From Micropterix aruncella (Eukaryota > Arthropoda > Insecta > Lepidoptera > Micropterigidae), in assembly GCA_944548615.1 (NCBI GenBank), contig OX155955.1, forward strand, positions 15,874,818-15,938,817: a stretch of 64,000 nucleotides of DNA. Direction: 5' to 3'. Under the pieces are notes generated by a model that worked only from the letters and a program-made list of their open reading frames with translations, was not told where the DNA came from and searched no databases. Positions 43,946 to 54,220 of the stretch are shown one piece after another (within the stretch, counting starts at the first letter, position 1; every line of letters begins with the position of its first letter). A program made the translations under genes and the position numbers.

Positions 43946-44010
43946 AAAGTGTGAATTTGTACTGAAATGTACGGTGGGTCTAATAATATGGCAACGGACT
44001 CCAGATGTTT
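43945..44010 (+). mobile_element. Tc1/mariner-like repeat terminal fragment, copy 3
   Basis: gaaaagtgtgaatttgtact, then tacggtgggtctaataatat and ggcaacggactcc. The TA before cggtggg is a plausible target. Related ends are at 25215 (minus) and 27172. Confidence 0.45.
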
Positions 44011-44579
44011 TACTTTAAAAAAAATCAAAAAAGAATAAATGTATTTATTTGTTAATCTTATTCGGGGAACTATCATAAAAATAGACGACTGAGAAATCAC
44101 ATTTTCATTCAACGGTCGCCAACTCTTATTATCTATACGCATTAAATACGGAAAACAGATTATCGAAAGAATTTTTAAAATCGAAATGTGCGTCATTGAG
44201 TTATAAAACTTCTTATCTTATGAAACGTCTTAATCGTTGTAAAGTAATGTCATCAAAAAAGGCCTAACCAAAATAAATAGTTTAAAAAAAAATCGAACTA
44301 CGATGTAACTGCATATGTTTTTGCTTTTGTTTCTATTCTGTCACAAAGGAAATATATAGGAAGCGTTCTTGGTGTACTCTATAATTAATAATACGGTAAT
44401 TATTGAATTCCTTGATATTCGTATGGTTTTTTGATGACCCGAATTCTTTGCTTCTGAGTGTATATGGGCATGTAACCTATCATGTAATCTATTTGGGCAT
44501 ACTAATCTATTAAACTGGCTAAAGCTATAGTAAACGACCTGTACTTAGTGGGTTCTCTATGGTTGTGTATGGACAGGTG
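44011..44579. other. No gene; partial repeat D
   Basis: 44330-44400 shares tataggaagcgttc and the following AT-rich pattern with 52850-52910. The rest is AT-rich and unassigned. Confidence 0.4.
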
Positions 44580-44790
44580 ATTTGGGGGCTCGTTTTGGGC
44601 GGATGTTTTCGGGTGAAGCTCACGGGGGTGGGGCGGACGGGCTAGACAGCGCGGCGCGCGTCGGGCGGCGTCGCCGTCGCGTGACTGCAGCCGGGCGGAC
44701 GAACGGTCGGACGCTTCTTTTTGCGACGAAGCCTTACTATACGCCTCTCAACCCATCGCATGGGCCTCGACGGCGCAGCGTCGGCTCTCC
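44580..44790. promoter_or_regulatory. CpG-rich island, function unknown
   Basis: Runs such as agcgcggcgcgcgtcgggcg and ggcgcagcgtcggctct. The last segment recurs in the islands at 53105 (ggcggcgcagcgtcgctct) and, reversed, at 63070. Could be regulatory or an old shared repeat. Confidence 0.35.
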
Positions 44791-45024
44791 AAACTGATAG
44801 GGCTGTCCAAACTGCGTTCATCCATCTTGCTTCGCGTCACATTCTTTATCTTCAGACCGTAGGACTTCTTGTTCTAATTTTAATTTCTTAGACACTTAAA
44901 TAAAATATTGATAATACATACATTTATGTGGTTACATAACAAAATTCCGGTCCACCGGAAGTTTTAAAATATATATAAGATGTACCTATCGCTACCGGAG
45001 AAACGAAATTTAACATCATAAACT

Positions 45025-45225
45025 TTCCGGCTGTGTCACCATTGCCCGTTAGGATAGAATTAACGAAATTGCATTTATATTCTGACGATCAAATGCAATA
45101 ACAATACACACACACGCATGTGACACCACACATACTTGTAAACACTTCATAGTAGGGTTGGTTGTAAGAGATTTTCGTATGATAATAAACCCGCTCACTG
45201 TGAAATTTCACAATTTATTTATTAC
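45025..45225 (+). mobile_element. tRNA-derived SINE, 5'-truncated
   Basis: Starts within the T-arm (ccggctgtgtcacc) and keeps the tail: aatgcaataacaatacacac, ttcatagtagggttggttgt, ataaacccgctca. Confidence 0.75.
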
Positions 45226-45309
45226 ATGACTGCTCAATAAAAAGGAAGTGTAATGTATTCAGGGTTCATCTAGGTATTTTTTTTTGTATTATTTTCCGTT
45301 TCTTTATTT

Positions 45310-45335
45310 CATCATAGCTTTTAGAAGCTATGATG
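45310..45335. repeat. Perfect hairpin, 11-bp arms
   Basis: catcatagctt and aagctatgatg around ttag. The repeat D copy at 52310 lacks it at the same position. Confidence 0.85.
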
Positions 45336-45387
45336 CGCTTGAACCGATTTAGAAGTAGTTGATATTATAAGAATCGTCATGTGTCAT

Positions 45388-45979
45388 TATTATTATTTGT
45401 TGAGTGGGGCTTTTCTAAGGTCTTTATGAGCCTTGTAACACTCCGACCATTGCTGATCTATTGTGCTCGCCACCTACTATAGTTCTGCGCTAAGCCTCGT
45501 GTCATTTAAGAACCGCAGCAGGCGTTTGGCGCCAGATTGTTTTACCTCCTCAGGTTGGATGTAGTGACCACCCAGGTGGTTGTATCTTTTACGCATCAGC
45601 GGGCCACACTCGCACATGAGGTGCTGGGGAGTTTCCTCTGCCCCTTGGCAGAACCTGCACATTTTTGTGTCTTTGAGCTTGAGGTTGAACATGTGTTTGT
45701 TCAGGCCACAATGCCCCGTGAGCGCCCTTACCAGTATGCGTAGATTTTTCCTATTTAGCGATAGGGCCTCACATATTAAGTCTTACGGTCGTAAGGCTTA
45801 ATAAGCGCTTTGGAATGATTCAACCCTGACGTGTTGTTCCAGTGGTTGACGGATTGTTCTAAACACATTTGTTTGAGCGTTAGGTTTGCAAGGCTTTTTG
45901 GTACGCCACAGCAAGGTTCAGGGCCGTATAACGTTCCCTTTGCTACCGTCCTAGCAAGTTCGTCGGTTTTTTCAGTCAG
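45388..45979 (-). pseudogene. Non-LTR element 3' end: RNase H domain and zinc-knuckle tail
   Basis: 592 bases flanked by gtgtcat on both sides (45381-45387, 45980-45986), a clean target duplication. On the minus strand it begins inside an RNase H domain (EKTDELAR, then GPEPCCG) and shifts frame near 45780. It ends with RALTGHCGLNKHM and a CRFCQGAEETPQHLMCEC knuckle (stop at 45477-45479). This is the C-terminus of RNase H-bearing non-LTR elements of R1/I-like type. The 3' end is a taa-type simple repeat at the left border. 5'-truncated, dead copy. Confidence 0.85.
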
Positions 45980-46123
45980 GTGTCATAGAATACAGTCGAG
46001 TGCCATAGATTACCTTAACTCCCAAAATATTAGGTATTGAAGTTGTCTAAATGCCCAAATGTCAATAAATTAATACAAATATATCGTATTCAGTGTCAAA
46101 TGAAAGGACTGATTGAATACATT

Positions 46124-46159
<36 letters not shown>

Positions 46160-46519
46160 CTATATGGATAAATACATAACCCACACATATTTCATAAAAA
46201 ACCGTAATAAAAATAATGATAAATACAATAGTTCTTTTTCTGTAACTGCAGTCGTGTTTTTTATTCTTTTTAACATATTTATTTGTTTTAATTTTGTTTT
46301 ATTCATTTCACTTTATATGTCTTATATAAGGTTACATAAGGAAAACTTAATCACTTTACAATTAAATAGCGCGATAAATAATCAATCCCAAGTCCATGCA
46401 ACCCGAGGCACTTTACACATCTAACTAGGCTTACGCCTGTCCCTAGATGTGCTATATGACTCTAAGATTGCGAACTCATATTCGAAGTTTATTACTAGAT
46501 TTTAAAGATTACATATTAA

Positions 46520-47001
46520 CCCTTGACTACACTCGCGGGGTACAAACGTACCCCACGAGATCTATTTCACACTCTACTTCTGTAGTCGCGCGGGTGTCGG
46601 TGTTGCGCGTCCATGTAATCTCAGTGTCGCCAGAGAGTGTGTTTCTAAAATTAGGCTTAATTTTATCATTTTTTATTTTATGAAACGACTATTATTTCTA
46701 GTGCAAAAACATTTAAACATTATTAAAGGTTGTGTGAAAGTACATATTTTCTTAGCTTAACTTACTTTATTTGAAAAAGATAGTATTTCCGGTTGTCTTT
46801 GTTAAAAGTTTTGTTATGTTTTACCAATTGGAATAATATTAAAGACATTCGATTCTCAAATGGCGTTTTATTCCTATGCTAAAATAAGAAATATATATAT
46901 AATTTCTCATTTATATTAAAATTTTCCTAAAAAAGAAAAGGGGTACAAAACAACCCCACTAGTGGACATACGTGTGCCAAAACCGCGAGTGTAGTCAAGG
47001 G
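46520..47001. mobile_element. piggyBac-type MITE
   Basis: TTAA flanks both sides (46516-46519, 47002-47005). The ends are cccttgactacactcgcgg and its complement. The next G-rich segments (ggggtacaaacgtacccc and aaaggggtacaaaacaaccc) are partly mirrored. TTAA target and CCC start are the piggyBac signature. 482 bases, no transposase. Confidence 0.88.
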
Positions 47002-47394
47002 TTAAGTATACCTAAAAAAACAGACAATATATTTAAATATTAAACCAATAATAATGATAATAAGAGAATAATAATAAAATAAAAAGAAATAGCATCTTTC
47101 ATAGAAAAGATATTTTGAACAAATTAAACCACAATTAATTGACAGTTCCTTCTCCGTTCCAGAGCGCCCCAACTCCAATAGCCATTTATTAATTACAGTT
47201 TTAAAACAACCAATGTTATCTCTAATTTATTGTAAATTAGGAGTGCTATGTACTAAGCTTGCCTCTGTGCCAACGCCGTTCTTACCCGAGGTACCTCATT
47301 TTTTTTACAATAAAGAGTAGAAACAAACAAACAATACCAAAATAGCATAACATCCTCTTATAGTCAGCCGGAAAAGCTCCTCCCGCATTTATCA
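47002..47394. other. AT-rich spacer
   Basis: caataaagagtagaaacaaa near 47310 resembles the very end of the tRNA SINE; too short to call. Confidence 0.3.
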
Positions 47395-47740
47395 AATAAA
47401 AGCAAATAAAACTTTTCCACCTTTTAGGACTGTTCTCTGCCTGACCGTTATTCTGCGGGCTATTTACTGCAATAGTGATATGCCTGATGCCGTTTCCCTC
47501 ACAAACTTTTTCACGCAAAAACTCGCGCCGTTATTGGATACGATCGTTTTTACATCTCCAAATCGTGAGAAAAGCTTGGGAAAACATTGAATGGTTAATG
47601 TTGTCTATTGAATTTTAATTCTTACTCCACCCACGTTGTATTTGCGTCTATGAGAACCGAGAAATGTTTTCCTAATCTCGGCCCAAAAATTCGACATCAA
47701 CATCAATACAAATATACGGAGCGGCCAAGACCCCTGCGCT
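47395..47740 (-). pseudogene. Ty3/Gypsy integrase core fragment, degenerate
   Basis: On the minus strand, in three frames, one reads in order a W-P-x-R-I segment, GPRLGKHFSVLIDANTTWVE near 47660, a FSRFGDV-like segment, a VSNNGASF segment (the SDNG block with its aspartate lost) near 47540, and GIRHITIAVNSPQNNGQAEN near 47440, which covers the region of the catalytic glutamate. Spacing fits an integrase core. It belongs to a lineage different from the 6072 element. No LTRs found nearby. Confidence 0.75.
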
Positions 47741-48323
47741 GATTTCTATTTAATTACCAACTTAATAACAAAAAAACCAACCATAGGTTTATAGTTTTAA
47801 AAGGTTTTCAGCTGTTGACAATTTCATTCTATTTCGAAACGCGTCAAGGTGTTTACACGTTTCGATGTATATGCTGAAAGTTCGCTTTTTCGAAAAGTGA
47901 ACAATTTCATTTTATTTTTTTATTTATAGATATCAAATTGCGGGATAAATATTTTTATATGGTCAGGTACCAATTATACATATGTTACATATGTATGCTT
48001 TGTCTGTCCATATGTCTGTCCGACAGTCAGATTACCTCCACTAGTTTTAAATGAAGCAACATAAAATTTGGCATAGATAGAACTTACTGAAACACATCGC
48101 CCAACCTTTGTCTTACCTCGTCACGGTGCAAATTTTACCCCTGTGTTAGACGCCCCTTAAGCCCCCTTTTCAAGCAATAATATATTGTCTTTAACAAAAC
48201 TAAATATATAGTTGTGTAGACATTATTTGACAGTGCTATATTAAGTTATTATTTTACAAATTATTTTTTTACATACATGAGAATAAGTAACCGAACGTTC
48301 CAACCAATCCAATTCGGGTTTTA
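47741..48323. other. No feature recognised
   Basis: AT-rich; tacatatgttacatatgta words near 47975 only. Confidence 0.4.
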
Positions 48324-48622
48324 GGGCTCGATTGCGTTTCTTCGTGAACTAAAATTGGAAATTAGTCCGTGTGAACGAGACAGGGCAATACGCTAGAGCG
48401 GAGTGTAAGATGACCGGTTGTCGCTTTTTCGCATTAAAACTGCGCGTCAAGGTCAAATCTTACAACGCACGAAATATGCTCGAATTTATTCGGACGAGTA
48501 TAAGTTCAACAGGTAGTATTTATCGACGATCGTTCGTTTCATATTCCGCTCTAACGTATCGCTCTGTCTCGTTCGCTTGGACTAATTTTAGTTTTAGTTC
48601 ACAAAGAAACGCAATCGGGCCC
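48324..48622. mobile_element. MITE F, copy 2
   Basis: Ends gggctcgattgcgtttcttc and gaaacgcaatcgggccc are inverted repeats of about 40 bases with the adjoining gtgaactaaaattgg / agttttagttcac. It matches 28880-29154 but retains a longer right arm, so it is the better-preserved copy. Confidence 0.8.
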
Positions 48623-48984
48623 ATTATTTCAAATATTTTTATTATATCATACTATAATTCACTGTATTAAAGAATTTTACTTGACCCTCATCTACATAAT
48701 ATTTATGATATTAACAATGGAAATTTACTGTCACAAAACTCATAGCTAAATGAACAAAATTACAGAAATAGATAATTAATTACGATTTGAACACAGGAAA
48801 GTTTAGCATTATTATTGCGTTTATGTCATAACAGATTTCTGTGTGACTTTCGATAAATATTGTGAATATGGCAGTTTTTATACCATTATAATGAAATGAA
48901 AATAAACAAATGAAAAAAAAATGAACATCTCTCTTGGCAGCCATAAGTAAACGAGGTGTTCAAGGGATTCCTCCGTGTGATTAC

Positions 48985-49470
48985 TAAAAAAATCCTTGCG
49001 CAATCACTCCTGCCAATACTGGTCAATGCGGATGTGCTTATCTTGATCTGGCTGAAAAACGATTGGACAAAATTTGTAGAATTTTTGCATACGATTAATT
49101 ATCGGTCTGCGCAAGTATAACCATCTGTCTGATTTAAGGGGTCAATTGACGTGCTGAGGAGAAATGATCACCTTCTTTCTCTCCTTTTTCACAATCTCTC
49201 ATCGTCTTCACCATCCTATAGACCTCTTCGAACCATTATCTTCCCATGCCTTACAGCTTCGTTCTGTCTTTTAAAATCTTTTTAAAAATTCCTTCCCACA
49301 GTATTGTAGTTTTTTACGTATACCTTTAGCGTGCATGCTGCAAGACTTTAGAATAGTCTCCCGGTGAACATAAGGGACTCATCTTCTGTAGAAACCCTTA
49401 ATATTAGCATCCCGCGTAGAGTCTTAACTTGTCACCTGTATTATTTTACAGTCCCAGAAATTAAAGCTCA
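48985..49470 (+). pseudogene. Decayed non-LTR reverse transcriptase C-terminal region
   Basis: In changing frames: EKRLDKI near 49047, IIGLRKYNHLSDLRGQL near 49098, SSHALQLRSVF near 49247, and IRDSSSVETLN near 49366. This is the order of the C-terminal thumb of Jockey-like proteins. It has many stops and is one of the oldest copies here. It is cut by the 5S-derived SINE. Confidence 0.55.
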
Positions 49471-49494
49471 GCGGCTTCGAGACCCCAAAGAAGT

Positions 49495-49690
49495 GACGTC
49501 CGTAGCCGCGTTAAGCAACGTTGAAACACTGGTTTCGTGCAGATCACCGAAGTTAAGCAGCGTCTAGCGTAGTCAGTGCTTGGATGGGCGACCGCCTGAG
49601 TACTGCCGCGCGATGCTATAAAAGCCGGCCGCCGGTAAGATAATTGTCAAAAGACATTAAGGTGGGCCGTTACCGTAACGGGTATAAATT
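49495..49690 (+). mobile_element. 5S rRNA-derived SINE, copy 1
   Basis: The first ~125 bases resemble 5S rRNA: cagatcaccgaagttaagca (49540-49559, part of the internal A box), tgcttggatgggcgaccgcc (the IE/C-box region, 49578-49597) and a degenerate 3' stem. Then a non-5S tail follows with ataaaagccggccgcc, gtcaaaagacattaagg and tgggccgt. The second copy at 59891 has the same head and tail, which shows a mobile family (SINE3 type) rather than a stray 5S pseudogene. Confidence 0.8.
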
Positions 49691-49719
49691 AGAAATAAAT
49701 AAGTTAATAGTAAACACTA

Positions 49720-50395
49720 TAAATAGGATAGAAAACGAATTTACCGCGTGAATTTTGTAGGACCCGACGTTTCGGTGACGTTGCAGCCGCCGTTGTCTAG
49801 GGTAGACTGAAGAGCTGTCAGTCCGTTGTTTTGCGGGTAGGCCGCAAACCGCTGCCGCCACTGCGTAGGTTATAACGGTGGTGGGGGGCCGGGCTCGGAG
49901 CGCGGGAATTTTTAAAATCCGTCTTGCACACAACACTCACTGTATCCTGTTTTACGTCTTTGCGTTCGGCGTTCGGCGGCGGGAACATTTTAAGAAGAGG
50001 GTTCCACGTAGAAGAGAGTTTGTAGCCGTCATCTCTATTGAAGTTCGGAGTTCTTCTTATTTCAATGGCTTCCCGGGTCATGCGAGGAAAGTAGAATTGT
50101 TCCTTGGATAGAACAATGGGATTTTGAAACTGCATCCAGTGGTTACTTCCGCTATCCAATATATGTTCGCAGATCGCCGATTTTTCTCGCTGGACGTTTT
50201 TAACAGCTTTGATGTGTTCTGTCAGTCGCGTGGCTATGGGCCGTTTCGTTTGTCCAACGTAGGCTAGACCGCAGCTGCATTCGACTTTATACACACCCGG
50301 GGTTTGCAGTGGTATTACATCCTTTACAGGCCTCAAAAATCGAGCTATATTTTGCGTCGGTTTGAAGATCGTTTTTATATCGAATCCCGCCTATC
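49720..50395 (-). pseudogene. Penelope-like element 3' end with GIY-YIG nuclease
   Basis: The minus-strand frame is open from about 50395 to the stop at 49818; the first ATG is at 50336. PLEs encode an RT fused to a GIY-YIG endonuclease. Counting from that ATG, the nuclease has GVY at 14-16, YVG at 26-28, and TRLTEH with the conserved arginine 37 and E40. A two-cysteine CSC motif (20-22), typical of PLE nucleases, lies between. The pre-nuclease linker (FKPTQNIARFLRP) also matches the family. The last ~60 residues are basic. The non-coding end follows with gaaacgtcggg and the aaattcacgcggtaa segment, the motif found at seven other places here. RT missing; the nuclease frame itself is intact. 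Confidence 0.85.
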
Positions 50396-50457
50396 TATGC
50401 GTTGAACACCGTGATTTTGTCAACCCTAATCGGATTGATATTACTGTCTCAAGTTCG

Positions 50458-50700
50458 GAGGGGGGGGGGGGGGTGTGGTTGGACACTTCCCACCCTCAAG
50501 TCAGCGGCCCAGTGTGGCAACCCTGGATGCGATGCAGCACGTTTCGCCGCCCAGCACGAACGGTTCGTAGCGGCGGCGGGCGTTGCGCGAAGCACGAACA
50601 TCGCCAAACGATGCGATGCGATCCGATAGATTCCGCCTGTCCGACTAATGCGCCGCCATAATTTACACACTCACACACACCGACGTGCAGGTGGGCACAA
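50458..50700. promoter_or_regulatory. Poly-G run and CpG-rich island
   Basis: Starts with an 18-base region of almost only G (50458-50475), then CpG-rich unique sequence (acggttcgtagcggcggcgg, acgatgcgatgcgatcc). Frames here are composition-driven. No match elsewhere in the window. Confidence 0.35.
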
Positions 50701-50787
50701 ATCGAATTTGTGCGTTGCGGCCCCAAAAGTAGCTTCATCGTTCGGATAGTTTCACTGGAAGTATTCGCTTGGAATGGTTCGATAAAA

Positions 50788-51071
50788 GTTAACCCTTTCA
50801 GGACCATGGGACATATGGTGTCCCATAATTTCTAAAAATCATTTTATGAATTATGGAATACGAATCATTTATAAATTATATTTTTGCTGTGTTATTGATA
50901 CATCAGTATCTTATTATTTGAAAAAAAATATTATTTGAAAATATATCGTTCTTTTTTTTGAAAACTGCAAATGAGCAGCGAACTGGAATGACAAACGACG
51001 GTGATTTTACATAAATAAATAAAATATTTGTCACGACTTTTTCAATTCGAAATTCATTTTGGCAAAGACAA
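50788..51071. other. Possible lone piggyBac-like end
   Basis: ttaaccctttcaggaccatg followed by ggacatatggtgtccc at 50789 has the TTAACCC form of a piggyBac MITE end, but no matching right end is visible. The rest is AT-rich. Confidence 0.3.
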
Positions 51072-51310
51072 GTATTGTGAACGCTTTTCTGTGTGTCTGT
51101 GTGCGTGTATTCCTCCACGATAGCGCCTAAACGATTCATCCGATTGAGCTGAAATTTGGTATGCAGGCATCATTTGGTCATGGCAAGAGTTAAAAATTGT
51201 GGTTGACATCGGTCCACCAGGGGGCGTGTTAGTCATACTTAAATCTTAAAATATTGGACTTGGAGACTTGAAATTCGGTACACAGCTGCGTCGGTAAAAA
51301 ATCGATTTCG
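51072..51310 (+). repeat. Dispersed repeat family A, copy 3
   Basis: agtattgtgaacg, ttcctccacgatagcgcct, aaatttggtatgcaggcatc and atttggtcatggcaagagtt match copies 1 and 2. The internal poly-T region is shorter. Confidence 0.7.
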
Positions 51311-52305
51311 ACAAACATTTTAATAAAATAATAACGTCGAGCCGCCCGAGGCTAGCCGAGAAACGAAACTTATTGGAAGATAGCCATTTTAATACCACTC
51401 ACATACTGTAAAAAATACAATAAACGTACTAGATTTGCTGCCATAATCATTTACTATCGTAAGGTTGGGGGGGGGGGGGGGGGTGATTGAGGGTGTGGGG
51501 GGGGGGGGAGACAAATTTATTCTTTCGATTTTCATATTCTTTCTTGGGTTCCTATTTCGCCTTATCTAGAATTCTTTAACTTCTAAGAAAATAGACCAAA
51601 TATTCAGGATGTATAAAGTTCCGGACAAAAATATTCTTTTTCTCCCGTGGAGGTTTGTTTGGCGGTGGGATGGGTAGAGTTGGAGTTGGGGTGAAGGGGG
51701 GTTAAAGGAGGGGTTTAATTAGAAATTATTTTACTTGCTACTTTGGATATTTCGGTGAATAAATTTAATATGCATGTATTTGAATTATTGACTATTTTAA
51801 ATATTAGGCGTCTATTTTGATTATTATACTTTTCACTAATTTTCAATTATTTTTAGTAGGTTCTCATTAGAATTATTTACTTTTTTTAATGAATAAGTTT
51901 GTATTTTGTCTTGTAATAAGTTTTAATATGAAGGAGTAACTTCCAAATAATGGATTATTTTAATTAGTAATGTAATTTTTTTGGTACTATTTTCTGACAA
52001 TCTGATAGTTAAATTCTGAACGACCTTTGTACGTTATGTAAAGAGTAGTAACGAGACTTACTACCTAACAGAAATACATTCGGGAACATTGAATCCGGTA
52101 CACCAATATAAACCTTAATATCTCGGAAACTAAGTATGCTAATTTATTAAAATAGGAAGTTTTTTGTAGACTGTTTAATGTTCTTTAAATAATATTCAGG
52201 AAACTTCTTGCTTGTTATATGTTTCACTTATTAAAAATACATAAATTAAAAATGCGTCAATTATATCGCAACATAAAAATGTTAATTAGCCATATTTTTA
52301 TAAGA
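51311..52305. other. Poly-G runs and AT-rich DNA
   Basis: G-runs of about 18 and 12 bases lie at 51467-51510. No coding or repeat feature otherwise. Confidence 0.45.
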
Positions 52306-52930
52306 CTTCCTATAAAAAAGGAGTGTAATTTATTCAGGGTTCTTCCTTGTTGGTTTTCTGCTTCTTTATTCGTTGATGTAGGTTAGCTGTAAAATATTGC
52401 CTGCAGGCAATAAACTGCCTTTTCTTACGAATAAAGCGTTTTATTATCATTATTTATTCAACTGTATCTTCTAAACGCACGAACCGATTTAAAAGTATGT
52501 GGTACTGTTAGGACCCTTTTGTCATACCAAGTATCATAGACTACCTTAACTGTCAAAATATTAAGCAAATATTGTCTAAATGCCCAAATCTGAAAATGTT
52601 AATAAATTAACATAAATATATCTTGTTTTGTCTCAAATGAGGTTTGTCTCAAATTTGTCTCAATTGAGGACATTCCGAAAATATATATTTATCTATATGG
52701 ATATATACATAAACCACAAATATTTCACTAAGACATTGATAAAAGAATAATATAAATACAATAGTTCACTTTTTGTAACGGCACTCGTGTTATTTATTCC
52801 TATTAATATATTTACTTGTTGTTATTGTTTCATTTCTGTTACAAAAAAAAATATAGGAAGCGTTCCTAGTAATCAATATTCAATACGTATTTTGATGAGT
52901 CCAAGATTGGGTATTTAGTCGTTAATCGGA
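52306..52930 (+). repeat. Repeat D, copy 2 (uninterrupted)
   Basis: Matches 45236-45387 plus 45987-46340 in one piece, and 44330-44400 at its end (atataggaagcgttc). It serves as empty site for the 45388 insertion. Confidence 0.7.
52364..52436. repeat. Nested inverted repeats
   Basis: ctttattcgt (52364-52373) pairs with acgaataaag (52427-52436), enclosing the perfect palindrome attgcctgcaggcaat (52396-52411). Absent from repeat D copy 1. Confidence 0.8.
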
Positions 52931-53104
52931 CACGACGAAAATGTAATGTAAGGTGGCTTCCTTGACTAGAAATCATTTTCTTTATGGTTGAGGTAAACTA
53001 CCTATCACAACTGCATAGTGTCGAATTGAATTCAGCTATAGATAACTACTTGCATGTATATCTATCCTTATTCGTTTTTATAGACCACTAGGATAATAAA
53101 ATTA

Positions 53105-53540
53105 CGGGAACAAAACGGCCGGTTTGACAGCGCAGCGCGGAGGTTCCCTCGTCAGGCGTCGGTAGTGCGGCAGTGGCGGATGCGGACGGGCGGCGCAGCG
53201 TCGCTCTGGGATAAATGAAATAGATAAAGCGGCAAAGATGGCCCGGCGCCGTCGTTCCATTTCCAGGCGAGCTGATATCGGCGTCGCAACGCCTGCTATC
53301 TTTAGCGGCCATCCCTCCACAGAGCACCCCCACACCACCCCTTCGCACCCACTAGCCTCCCACCACCACTCCCGGGTCCGACAAATGCCTGTCTTTCATC
53401 CCCATCCCTCCCCTTCCTGTAAGCCACCCCGCTGCATCTTGCACCTCCTGCACGTCGCTCTAACGGATTGCCCCAAACGTGCAAGAACGCGTCCTCTGCT
53501 AAATCATACTTGGAACAGATTAAATCTCTGAAAAACACCG
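53105..53540. promoter_or_regulatory. CpG-rich, possibly conserved regulatory block
   Basis: Unique, complex sequence with ggcaaagatggcccggc and agcggccatcc (Pho/YY1-like GCCAT words facing each other about 80 bases apart), agctgatatcggcgtcgcaa, and a cytosine-rich stretch after 53325. Overlapping frames in all phases argue against coding. A cis-regulatory role is conjecture. Confidence 0.35.
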
Positions 53541-53602
53541 TACTTCGTCTTTCAACGTTGATATGGAACTTTTATGACACATATTCAGAGACTTTTACAC
53601 GA

Positions 53603-53878
53603 CCCGGTGGCATAGTGGTTAGGTCGCATGATCTTATATTGTAAGGTTCCGGGTTCCATTCCCACCTGAATCACCATTTTCTGTTAAGATAAAATTGGCC
53701 GAATAACATTTCAATTCTGTCGAGCTAATGCAATAACAAGACACACACTTGCATACGTATGTGTTACATGCACACATTCATATAAACACTTCATAGTAAG
53801 GTTGTTTGTAAGAGATTGTCGTATGATAATATACCCGCCCATTGTGAAATTTAACAATAAAGAGTAGGAAACAAACAA
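53603..53878 (+). mobile_element. tRNA-derived SINE, full-length copy
   Basis: A box ggtggcatagtggttagg (53607-53624), B box gggttccattccc (53651-53663, one change from 27978), internal block with aataacaagacacacactt, tail with cttcatagtaaggttg, ending aataaagagtaggaaacaaa. The longest copy of the family here. Confidence 0.85.
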
Positions 53879-54014
53879 TCTTTTGTGATCGTATGAAAAA
53901 TGGATTAGGAGCTTTTAGTTAATCTTGACGTTTTGAGGTTCCAGGTATAAAAAAGTGGTTATTATAAAACTGTGTATTCGAAGTCCGTTGTCACGGGACA
54001 CACAGACCGATTTG

Positions 54015-54220
54015 TTTATGCTTTAAAACGTGATATGTGGGATTCTTTTACATGCATTTTTTCGTCGTTTTAAATTTATGGTTTAAGACGCACAACTGTC
54101 ACGTGACACATACGACTAGAATGGTTTGTTTAAATTTGGTATGTGGGGCTCTTTTAGATGCGTTTCTTTGGCTTTTAGAAATTATGGTTTTATACACAAA
54201 ATTAAATGTGTCTGTCATAG
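54015..54220 (+). repeat. Imperfect tandem duplication, ~100-bp unit
   Basis: gatatgtgggattcttttac ... aaatttatggttt and ggtatgtggggctcttttag ... gaaattatggttt lie in the same order about 105 bases apart. Confidence 0.7.

Larger units (their letters stand above)
45236..46340 (+). repeat. Repeat D, copy 1, interrupted by a non-LTR insertion
   Basis: 45236-45387 matches 52310-52530 (gtgtaatgtattcagggttc, gaaccgattt). 45987-46340 matches 52535-52850 (ctaaatgcccaaat, tctatatggata, aaatacaatagttc). The second copy lacks the intervening RNase H fragment. A long ta run lies at about 46130-46155. No coding sequence; class unknown. Confidence 0.75.

Noticed and set aside
49495..49620. Functional 5S rRNA gene
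   Set aside because: The 5' and 3' strands of the terminal stem do not pair, the head is diverged, and a shared non-5S tail continues without a terminator.
49720..49830. Hammerhead ribozyme in the Penelope-like end
   Set aside because: The cgaaacg box is present, but I could not find the ctgatga core at the right distance on either strand.
53088..53538. Four overlapping frames of 78-97 residues
   Set aside because: Mutually overlapping on both strands with biased composition; more likely a CpG-rich regulatory block than coding.
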